From positions 35,289,503 through 35,353,502 of the forward strand of contig CM017572.1 of NCBI GenBank assembly GCA_007844125.1: a DNA stretch of 64,000 nucleotides, in the 5' to 3' direction. This stretch comes from Sinonovacula constricta. Lineage: Eukaryota; Mollusca; Bivalvia; Cardiida; Solecurtidae. Position 1 is the first letter of the stretch, and each line of letters opens with the position of its first letter. The notes below the pieces were generated by a model, which was not told where the DNA came from, did no database searches, and saw only the letters and a list, made by a program, of their open reading frames with translations. The position numbers were made by a program, and so were the translations under genes. Shown piece by piece: positions 23,599-35,400 of this stretch.

Positions 23599-26500
23599 CT
23601 AAAAATACATGTTTGGAAATAATATATAGTTTCCATGTGATGTCATAGGCACTGGTCAGACAGTTTAGGGCAGCCATCTTTGAAGGCAGAAGCTAATGCT
23701 GGCCGAAATCTGGAAATATATGCTGTATTAAACTCACCGCTGTGTTTTTATTTTTCAGTCTATTTTACTGAATTTTATATCAAATTTAACAGCTTTTATG
23801 AAGTATTTTAAATATCAAATCTATATTTTGATAGTTTAAAATGTACAAAAAATACAATTATAAATGTTACACTGTTCATTTTGTTTAAGGATGAGCCAAT
23901 AACTTTATTTATTTCTGTGTATTAATTCTTTGTGCATTTAGCAATTTTAAAAATATTGCATTCTAAAAATATTAATTTTAAGAGCTTTCCAATGGTGTAT
24001 AGTTTTTATTTTTTCGAACCACAAATAAAGAAATTACAAGAAAATAAAATTTACGCTTCTATACAATTCATCTGAAAATCACTTGAAGTTGCCATCAAAG
24101 ATGGCTGCCAAGATGAGGGATCTTCACTGATGTGGAAACTATCTATAGAATGAATGATTCAGTGAAAATAATTTTGACTAGCCTAAGTTTTGAACCGTTA
24201 ATATCACGCTTAAAAATGTTAAAGGCGGTGCTTAAAAATGTTAAAGGCGGTATCCGAAAGTTTGGAACAATATATATTTTTTTCAAATAACTAAATAAGT
24301 CATTGTTATCTGAAATATTTCTGCAAAATGCTGTTCATTGATGTCCTAGATCTTTTTGAACAGCCAAGAATAAATTCCTATCCGAGCCACGCTGCAGAGA
24401 TAGCTGATTGGGTGGGAAGGTTTTATTGACTCGTCGTCATATCCTGATAGCGGAGCGGTTTTCATGATATGGTTTTAATTAGATTGCGAAAACAACGTCA
24501 CTATGACGGCGCATTCTCTCCAACTGTATGAAAAAAACTCGATAGTGGTCTCTGCTAAAAATAAATATCGATTTCCGAAAGAATTACCCCGATGATTATA
24601 TAACGTGATCTCAAAAGTAAGGGGTCACGTGGTTTTCTAAATTTAAAAATAACTATCTCTGCAGCGGTGCTCGGATAGGAAATAACTCTTTGTTATGACG
24701 AGAGTGATTTATGCTTGACTAGTCCCACATATCTAGGACATCAATGAACATCATGTTTAAAATACCGTTTCAGGCCACTGTAACTTATTTGAGAACAGAA
24801 ATTTTGGTTCAAACTTCGGATACCAGCTATAAGAAAAAAAAGCCAACTCACGCCATCTCGCAGATAAATAACAAAGTCACGTTACACTGTTCGTCATTCC
24901 AGCCCTGATGGCCATAGCGAAAATCGTAGGCGATACAGTCCTCCTGGCCTGCATGTTGATTGGGTTCATCCTTGTTCCAGTAAGTCACAGTGAGCCTGGT
25001 CGTGGAGAAACATGCAAAACGCTTTCAGGAATGGATCCATGGTGTGGGGTGCGATAGAGAAACTAAGAAAAACCACGTGGGCCATTCATGTTTCAGCTCA
25101 TCCACGTCATCCGCTATGACGTCAATGTATATTATAGCAGGAATCCCAAGCTTTCTTATCAATCTGATCACCTCGGCCTTTATGCTATGCAAGAGACCTC
25201 TGACATAATAAGGCGCCATCTTGGATCTACTTTGTGTGTCTTAGTTTTAATACTGGGTATTTAATGTTGACTTTTCAATTTTCCGTAAATCATGTAGATT
25301 GTATTGATAAAAAAAATCGTTGTTATTGCAAGATATACTCAACTAAATGATATATATATATAATTTGTTACTTTCTCGCGAACGGACACTGTTTCATAAC
25401 TCAGGCGACGCACTTTGGTGTATTCTAGAGCTATGTACGAGGTGTATTTTACGAACCATACGGAAATACCCGAAGTTTTACGATTGCTTTCTTATTGATA
25501 GCTTTAAAAAGAGTGAACATTAGCTTGTAACCAGTTTTACCGCTCTAAAATTGAGATGTGTAACAATATCTGTAAATGAGAACGATTGGAATTCCTACTA
25601 AAAACAAACATCGACGTCACGGCGGATGACGTGGATGAACTAAAACAGTAATGGTCACGTGGTTTTTTTTTTTTGGTTTAAAAATAGCTAACTGTGCAGC
25701 GTGGCAATACATGTTTGCAATGACGATTGTGGCGTTATGGTTGTTGTTTTTTTTTCTGACAGGTGTAGGACATCAATAAACAGCATTTTGCGAGATCTGT
25801 TCATGCAACAATGGTTTATTATGATGTTTAATGAAACTATTTTCGGACCAAACTGTCGAAATCCGCCTTTAATAAACAGGGGCGTGCCTAGGCGACATTT
25901 GTGTATACGCACTATTCCTGGTGAGGGGGGAGTTCAGGGGCATTCCCCCGCCCCCGGATTTATTTTTCCTTAGAACGCCGTAGATGCATTCTGGGGAGAA
26001 ACTCCGTCACAGTACAACGAGTAGGAAGGGACAGAAATACGTCAGGTAGGATTGCAGAAGTATTTGTAGAAATTGGAAAAGGGTTAAAGAACTCTAATTT
26101 AAAAAATGAAACAGCTAACAACAAGTGCCAAACACAGGTTATGTACGATTTTCTTTTCTTTTTGACGTTTTTATTTTTTCAATTTTTGGAAGCAACTGTA
26201 CGCACGTGCGTAAGTGCGTAAGCCCAGGCACGCCCCTGATAAATTATACAAATACAACACAACTTTCCTCGCCAGAAACCGGGATCATTCTATAATGTGT
26301 TAGCTGTATTCACACTTTGTACACGAGACATTTAATACCATCTGTATTTAGGTAATGTAATTTTAATTAAATTAAACATGCAGCACTGTTACCTGTTGTT
26401 ACAATTTCCCCAGACCCAGGTGTTCTCATTTTCCCGATCATTGCCGTCTGTCCAGTACTGCCGATCTATACCTGCAACATATAATGGGCAGAGAATTTTG

Positions 26501-29500
26501 CTAGACCTGTCCTTAAACGTACAAGAAATCCGTTGATGCATCAAATGCGACGCAAACGATTCAGGCAAATTAAAAAGATTGTAACATACATTTTAAAACT
26601 TAAATTATATGTGGTATCCTGCAGTTTTCTTTATTCAAATACATGTAGATAAATAAATTAAAATAAAATAAAACAAACTAAAAAAAAAGAAATCCATGTA
26701 CCGAATTATGACCCGTATTTTAACAAGGTTATTGAACAATCGGAACTCCTCGGGTAATTCCGTCCTTGGGACAATCCAATCGGAACTCGACGGGTAATTC
26801 CGTCCTCGGGACAATCATCCCTCGGATGTATTTGTTGCAATAATACTTAATGAAATCACGATCGTTTTGTTCGCCGGAAGTCGGAAGAAGAATATGCCTA
26901 AGTAGTTCGCACAAAACATAAACACTGCAATCGTTTGACAGCTGCGTGTATGCTGTGCTGGATAAATTAAAATCGGACGATTTAAATTTGAAGCCGCCAC
27001 AAATTGAAGCTTTACTGGCATCATACTGTAGTGAGCTGTCATCCGAGCTGCCATCTTTGTGTTGACGTCTGTCAAAAAAGAAGTCCCATTTTGGGATGTG
27101 GCCGAGGTAATCCGACTACTTACATACATCCGAGAGATGATTCGTGAATTATCCGAGGTGTTCCGATTGGGGACAATCATGATTCGTGAATTATCCGAGT
27201 TGTTCCGATAGGGTTATGGAAGTCCGCAGAAGAATCATTTCCCCACGTGCGTTTCAGTGAGCATTCCATATATAGGCGTCGCGCACCAATCAATCTACAT
27301 ATTTCCTGAGACTTTGTCTTAAATCTGACAATGCTGCAGGATCGGATCCAGAAACCTTTGGTGTGTGTGTGTCTTACCGCATAAGTAATTTGCATATATT
27401 GATAAATTAGACTATAGATCATAATTTCAACGAATGTATTATGATTTGCAATAATACATGTCATATTCCCGCCTTATTATATGAAAAGGATGTAACAATA
27501 AATTATTGTTACATGTAATTTCTTGGTTAATGCCTGCCTTTAATAATTTTTATTGGTTTATTATGAGATGCAATAGTAAATGTCATATGAATAAAGATCC
27601 ATTTAACTTTATCGCAGTAAATACTAGGTATATATCCCCAATGCCCACAACCCTGGACCATTCCCTGAATTGCTGGGCTTCTCTTTTCATCTACAATTTG
27701 TATCTTTTAAATTTTTATTTTATTCTGTTCTCATCTACATTTGTTTTTCTTTTCTCTGAATAACGACTTTGCTTTCATAGTTACTATCACACATGTCTTT
27801 TTGCCAGTAGTGTAGTTCACAGGAGCGGATTCAGGATTTTTACGGGGGAGGGGTCTAAATGAGCGAGACCTGAGGTGCTAGCCATGCTGGGGGTCGAGGT
27901 GTATGGGCACACGCTTCTCTAGAGGCGGGTCGGGGTGTATGGACGCATGCTCCTCTAGAGGCGGGTTAGGGTGTATGGGCGCATGCTCCTCTAGAGGCGG
28001 GTTGGGGTGTATGGGCACATGCTCCTCTAGAGGCGGGTTGGGGTGTATGGGCACATGCTCCTCTAGAGGCGGGTTGGGGTGTATGGGCACATGCTTCTCT
28101 AGAAGCGGGTTGGGGTGTATGGGCACATGCTCCTCTAGAGGCGGGTTGGGGTGTATGGGCACATGCTCCTCTAGAGGCGGGTTGGGGTGTATGGGCACAT
28201 GCTCCTCTAGAGGCGGGTTGGGGTGTAAGGGCACATGCTCCTCTAGAGGCGGGTTGGGGTGTATGGGCGCATGCTCTTCTAGAGGCGGGTCGGGGTGTAT
28301 GGGCGCATGCTCCTCTAGAGGCGGGTCGGGGTGTATGGGCGCATGCTCCTCTAGAGGCGGGTCGGGGTGTATGGGCGCATGCTCCTCTAGGGGCGAGTTG
28401 GGGTGTATGGGCGCATGCTCCTCTAGAGGCGGGTTGGGGTGTATGGACGCATGTTCCTCTAGAGGCGGGTTGGGGTGTTTGGGCGCATGCTCCTCTAGAG
28501 GCGGGTTGGGGTGTTTGGGCGCATGCTCCTCTAGAGGCGGGTTGGGGTGTTTGGGCGCATGCTCCTCTAGAGGCGGGCTGGGGTGTTTGGGCGCATGCTC
28601 CTCTAGAGGCGAGTTGGGGTGTATGGGCGCATGCTCCTCTAGAGGCGGGTTGGGGTGTATGGGCGCATGCTCCTCTAGAGGCGAGTTGGGGTGTATGGGC
28701 GCATGCTCCTCTAGAGGCGGGTTGGGGTGTATGGACGCATGCTCCTCTAGAGGCGGGTTGGGGTGTATGGGCGCATGCTCCTCTAGAGGCGGGTTGGGGT
28801 GTATGGGCGCATGCTCCTCTAGAGGCGGGTTGGGGTGTATGGGCGCATGCTCCTCTAGAGGCGGGTTGGGGTGTATGGGCGCATGCTCCTCTAGAGGCGG
28901 GTTGGGGTGTATGGGCGCATGCTCCTCTAGAGGCGGGTTGGGGTGTTTGGGCGCATGCTCCTCTAGAGGCGGGTTGGGGTGTTTGGGCGCATGCTCCTCT
29001 AGAGGCGGGTTGGGGTGTATGGGCGCATGCTCCTCTAGAGGCGGGTTGGGGTGTTTGGGCGCATGCTCCTCTAGAGGCGGGTTGGGGTGTTTGGGCGCAT
29101 GCTCCTCTAGAGGCGGGTTGGGGTGTTTGGGCACATGCTCCTCTAGAGGCGGGTTGGGGTGATTGGGCGCATGCTCCTCTAGCTGTTTGTTTTTTGTTTT
29201 ATGTGTGGACAGTTTCAGGTGTGAGTGGTGGTCCGGCCTACCCCCGACCCCGCGCTTGATCTGTACCCGTCCACCCCCGACCCCGCGCTTGATCTGTACC
29301 CGTCCACCCCCGACCACGCACTAGATCTGTACCGGTCCACCCCCGACCACGCACTAGATCTGTACCGGTCCACCCCCGACCACGCACTAGATCTGTACCG
29401 GACCACCCCCGACCCCGCGCTAGATCTGTACCGGACCACCCCCGACCCCGCGCTAGATCTGTACCGGACCACCCCCGACCACGCACTAGATCTGTACCGG

Positions 29501-32283
29501 ACCACCCCCGACCCCGCGCTAGATCTGTACCGGACCACCCCCGACCCCGCGCTAGATCTGTACCGGACCACCCCCGACCCCGCGCTAGATCTGTACCGGT
29601 CCACCCCCGACCCCGCGCTAGATAAGTACCGGACCACCCCCGACCCCGCGCTAGATCTGTACCGGACCACCCCCGATCCCGCGCTAGATCTGTACCGGAC
29701 CACCCCCGACCCCGCGCTAGATCTGTACCGGTCCACCCCCGACCCCGCGCTAGATCTGTACCGGACCACCCCCGACCCCGCGCTAGATCTGTACCGGTCC
29801 ACCCCCGACCCCGCGCTAGATCTGTACCGGTCCACCCCCGACCACGCACTAGATCTGTACCGGACCACCCCGACCCCGCGCTAGATCTGTACCGGACCAC
29901 CCCCGACCCCGCGCTAGATCTGTACCGGACCACCCCCGACCCCGCGCTAGATCTGTACCGGTCCACCCCCGACCCCACGCTAGATCTGTACCGGTCCACC
30001 CCCGACCCCGCGCTAGATCTGTACCGGACCACCCCCGACCCCACGCTAGATCTGTACCGGTCCACCCCCGACCCCGCGCTTGATCTGTACCGGTCCACCC
30101 CGACCCCGCGCTAGATCTGTACCGGTCCACCCCCGACCCCGCGCTTGATCTGTACCGGTCCACCCCGACCCGACGCTAGATCTGTACCGGTCCACCCCCG
30201 ACCCTGAGCTAGATCTGTACCGGTCCACCCCCGACCACGCGCTAGATCTGTACCGGTCCACCCCCGACCCCGCGCTTGATCTGTAGCGGTCCACCCCCGA
30301 CCCCGCGCTAGATCTGTACCGGTCCACCCCCCCCCCCCCGACCCCGCGCTAGATCTGTACCGGTCCACCCCCGACCCCGCGCTAGATCTGTACCGGTACA
30401 TCCCCGACCCCGCGCTAATTCTGTACCGGTCCACCCCCCGACCCCGCGCTAGATCTGTACCGGTCCATCCCCGACCCCGCGCTTGATCTGTACCGGTCCA
30501 TCCCCGACCCCGCGCTTGATCTGTACCGGTCCACCCCCGACCCCGCGCTAGATCTGTAGCGCTCCACCCCGACCCCGCGCTAGATCCGTACCGGTCCACC
30601 CCCGACCCCGCGCTAGATCTGTACCGGTCCACCCCCGACCCCGCGCTAGATCTGTACCGGTCAAACCCCGGCAACGCGTTTGATCTGTATACCCCCGATC
30701 CCGCGCTAGATCTGTACCGGTCCACCCCCGACCCCGCGCTTGATCTGTACCGGTCCACCTCCGACCCCGCGCTAGATCTGTACCGGTCCACCCCCGACCC
30801 CGCGCTTGATCTGTACCGGTCCACCCCCGACCCCGCACTTGATCTGTACCGGTCCACCCCCGACCCCGCGCTTTATCTGTACACCCCCGACCCCGCGCTT
30901 GATCTGTACACCCCCGACCACGCGCTAGATCTGTACCGGTCCACCCCCGACCCCGCGCTAGATCTGTACCGGTCCACCCCCGACCCCGCGCTTGATCTGT
31001 ACCGGTCCACCCCCGACCCCGCGCTTGATCTGTACCGGTCCACCCCCGACCCCGCGCTAGATCCGTACCGGTCCACCCCCGACCCCGCGCTAGATCTGTA
31101 CCGGTCCACCCCCGACCCCGCGCTTGATCTGTACCCGTCCACCCCCGACCCCGCGCTTGATCTGTACCGGTCCACCCCCGACCCCGCGCTAGATCCGCGC
31201 TAGATCTGTACCGGTCCACCCCCGACCCCGCGCTTGATCTGTACCCGTCCACCCCCGACCCCGCGCTTGATCTGTATCGGTCAACCCCCGACCCCGCGCT
31301 AGATCCGCGCTAGGTCTGTACCGGTCCATCCCCGACCCCGCGCTAGATCTGTCCATGGATCAACTCACATTATGTGAAGCCTCTTTTCTGCTTCTCCCAA
31401 CAAACCCGTGTTATTGTATTGACAATGACTGTCAATGACTTGCTACTTCAAAGACAAAAACACTTTTTACAAATATTGACAACTTTACCAAGAAACTTAT
31501 CTCTAAGTATTGAGATTTTTTCTCTACATCTTCTTCCTTAATAAAGTGTATACATAGAAAATCCCGACTATTTAATGGTGTACATGTACGATTATTTCGA
31601 TATTTGCTTATTAGTTGTAAAAGTTGTTAAAGTTACAGTCAAGTGACTTTTTAAAAAGTTTTTAATGAGTAGTTGAAATAGTACCAAAACTCCGACAAAC
31701 ATTAAACAGTCAAATCAAAAAAAAAAAAAAAAAAAGATTATAAACACATTGTTTTGCAGTTTGTGTTTTTATCATGCCGTGTACAATTCTGTTCATCGTC
31801 GGACACCCACGACCGATTCATTCCGTTACTCTCCATTCATCGCCCGTGGGATATTAACTTCACTTTTCACCGTTTCTGGTAATGATTTTTTCATTGGTCG
31901 CTTCATAATCCGATGAAGATTTCAGTCCAATGATAAAACTCGTTCTTTCATTGTTTCGACAGATTTGTCAAAATGGCATAGCCGCTGTTATACTTCTATT
32001 CCCTACGCTGAAAGATATGGATTTTGTAAGCAGTATTTTGAGTGGCCGATTCTTGTTCTATTCAGTAATACACCTACGGTCGACGAATGTAGCAAAACGG
32101 AATATTGTCCACTTAATTGCGTTTTCAACTTGTTGGTATGACATTAACAAACCTTTACTTCTACTATGACTAACATACCATTAATCTCGGCTACCCGAGC
32201 CTTGATGAAGTTGTGCTCCTGCAGACTGTCCACCCACAATAGATGACCGCCTACAGCATGGCAGTAACGCTGAAAAAGTCATC

Positions 32284-32331
<48 letters not shown>

Positions 32332-32349
32332 ATCAGCATCAGCATCAGC

Positions 32350-32416
<67 letters not shown>

Positions 32417-32424
32417 AAATCACT

Positions 32425-32456
<32 letters not shown>

Positions 32457-35400
32457 TATCATCATCATCAGAATCATCATTACCATCTTCTTTTTTTTTA
32501 TCAATCAGTGTTTTCCTTACCGAGGCCTTCTTCCAGGATTTATTGTCGTTAAAGAACAGGTAACAGGAGGTGCCGTTTCGGATACATTTGTCCATATTGC
32601 CATGGCATACTGGAAAATTACCAGAGCACGTTTTCGATTATTCAAGAAATGCAATGAAGCAAAACATCAAAGGGCGTCCAATTTATATTTTTAACAATAC
32701 AATAAATCATTTGGCGCTCGATGATGATCTGATTAATATTCAATCTCATTAAAGTAAGATCTTACAAAATTTTAGATCTGATGACGGCCCGCAAATACCG
32801 TCTATAAATAAAAATGGTTTTCCATGTTTACTATTTTTATGACAGCCAATCGGAGACCATAATGCATAACGTTTTCTGTAAGAGTCGCAAAATGGCCGCT
32901 ATCAATGATACTATTTTTATAACAGACAATCGGAGACCATAATGCATAACGCTTTCGGTAAGAGTCGCAAAATGGCCGCTATCAATGATACTATTTTTAT
33001 AACAGCCAATCGGAGACCATAATGCATAACGCTTTCGGTTAGAGTCGCAAAATGGCCGCTATCGATGATATAGTAGAAAAGTCGATCAGTTTATGTTTGT
33101 TCTGCAACTTCTTGTTTGTTAACCTCCGACCTGAAGATGTTACTGATGTTGAAACAAATGGAATACCGCTTCCAACGCACCTGTCTTCATTGACATAAGT
33201 CTTGCGCGGAGTGTCCATGTTTACATTTTTTTTGTAAATGGGCGCAGCCATTAAAGTGATACGTTCGGAACACTTCGGATCATCATTTACTTTTGCGATT
33301 TTGTAGGCGACAATCTGATTGGTTTGGAAGGTTGTATTGACTCGTCGTCAGATCCTGATAGCGGAGCGGTTTTCAAGATATGATTTTAATCAGATTGATT
33401 AATACTTTGACTTAAGTGAACTGAAGACATTTTCGAACATAACGTATGCTGCACAATTTGCATTGCATATTGTCTAAACGTATCAAACATTCCATTTAAA
33501 CATTTAGATAATAGCTTATGTCACTAATTTCAGACATGTTGAACGAGTAACAATCTTAAATTACCAGTACAGCACTCCTTACAGGTAAATGTAAAATCAG
33601 CTAAACTCATGGGGTTCCAAGTTGCCAAAATCGGCACGTAATAAACGAGGTACGAAGTTGAACTAGTACGAATCTGTAACGCCTAATAACCACTCGCTAC
33701 ACCTCGGCCATTTCTATGAAACAAACTATCGGCCTTTAATGAATATTATAACAAAGCTATAGTTTAACTTACAATGCATCATGCTACAATGTAACCTGTA
33801 ATACCTCAAAGCTACAGTTCAACGTACAATGTCTACTTGTCTCAATTATTTAAGACGAAGCTCCTAATCCTAACAATGGAATGTGTTCATATTGGGCTGC
33901 ATCACATAACCTTCCGCGCGAGGGTGATGTAACTCTCATGCGTTATTTTCAATCGGAACTCCTCGGGTAATTCCGTCCTCGGGACAAATATCCCTCGGAT
34001 GTATCTGGTGCAATGATACTTGCTAAAATCACGATCGTTTTGTTCGCCGGAAGTTGGAAGACTATCCCTAAAATGCAGTTCGCACAAAACATAAACAATG
34101 CCTTCGTTTGACAGCTGCGTGTCTGCTGCGCTGGGTAAATTAAAATGGATTTGTTTTAATTTGAAGCCGCCACAAATTGAAATTTTGCAGGCATTGTACT
34201 GTAATGAGCTGTCACCCGAGCTGCCATCTTTGTTTTGACGTCTGTCTCAAAAGTAGTCCCATTTATTGAAAAGGCCGGGATGATCCGACTACCTACATAC
34301 AACGGAGAGATGATTCGTGAATTATCCGAGGTGTTCCGGTTGGCGTTATTTTGATAACACACTAGTTAGTTATCGTAGTTTGACGTCATTAAGTATTTGC
34401 GGTGTATATGCATTTTCCTAATCACTTTATTGTCGCGTTTTATGAATTTTGTTGGACAATTTCATTTTAATTAATAAAAATTAACATTTTAGTCATGTTA
34501 TAAACAAATCTGTTCCCTTTATATGGAAAATGGTCCAGTAAAGGGGGGAACTATTTTTTATGTGGATGCTATCTTGGAAACCGAATTACACATGTCAAGG
34601 CCGACAGTTCATACCATAAAAAGATAATGCATTGTAAACAAACAACAGCTGTCGTTTTAGTTATGTGATAAATAGAATCTAACATCCGTGTTCATAAGAT
34701 ATTTTTTTTAATTCATTGTCTAAAATGATACGAACCTCGTTTCGAATCATTTCATCCAAATTGTTTAAATATTTTCAGTATCTAATGAACATTCATATCA
34801 GATCCTATATTTACAAGATGTACCTCACAATAGCTTTTGTTCCAGTCATTTTGTAATCAGCACTGGATGTATTTTTTTACAATATTTGTCAAAAAGTATC
34901 TTTCGTTTTGACTTTGATAGCAACCATATGTGGGTAACCCCGTACACACATTTGAAACTCCTCGGGTAATTCCGTCCTCGGGACAATCATCCCTAGGATG
35001 TATCTGGTGCAATGATACTTACTGAAATCCCGATAGTTTTGTTCGCCGGAAGTCGGAAGAAGAATATGCCTAAAATGTAGTTCGCACAAACATAAACAAT
35101 GCCATCGTTTGACAGCTGCGTGTCTGCTGCGCTGGGTAAATTAAAATTGGATTATTTAAATTTGAAGCCGCCACAAAATTAAGTTTAACAGGCATCGTAC
35201 TATGATGAGCTGTCACCCGAGCTGCCATGTTTGTTATGACGTCTGTCTCAGAAGTAGTCCCATTTAGGGAAATGGCCGAGGTGATCCGAGTACCTACATA
35301 TATCCGAGAGATGATTCGTAAATTACTAGTATCCGAGATGTTCCGATTGCCCGTACAAAGTGCAATACAAATGTCATTAAAATGCGAGAAAAGCAGTTCT

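Larger units (their letters stand above)
32610..33949. other. Lectin A intron 1, exon-2 side
   Basis: Contains three exact-period 80-bp tandem copies and a short dispersed repeat, listed separately, and otherwise nothing recognised. A stop-free minus-strand frame at 33039-33251 is discussed among the rejected items. Confidence 0.5.

Noticed and set aside
24786..24833. CTTTTTTTTCTTATAG acceptor just after lectin A exon 5
   Set aside because: It would make an intron of under 30 nt and translate a MITE-A end; the exon at 23598-23376 is far more plausible.
27878..29317. 479-residue minus-strand ORF of PPLEEHAPIHPN repeats
   Set aside because: It is the translation of a 36-bp minisatellite that is equally open on the other strand; it has no flanking unique coding sequence and lies in a lectin intron.
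29215..31252. Series of long ORFs on both strands over the 33-bp array
   Set aside because: Period divisible by three without stops; frames break at indels in the array, as expected for non-coding satellite.
27897..31356. CRISPR-like array
   Set aside because: Units are contiguous with no unique spacers, and the context is clearly eukaryotic.
33039..33251. Minus-strand frame starting MAAPIYKKNVNMDTPRKTYV
   Set aside because: Protein-like at first sight, perhaps a fragment of a transposon-linked gene, but its end runs into the 80-bp tandem repeat. It has no splice partner, and I do not recognise a domain.
26729..35089. Repeated MCELHFRH...TSGEQNDRDF-type short ORFs
   Set aside because: They coincide exactly with MITE-E copies and share its frame by descent; no longer protein is seen around them.
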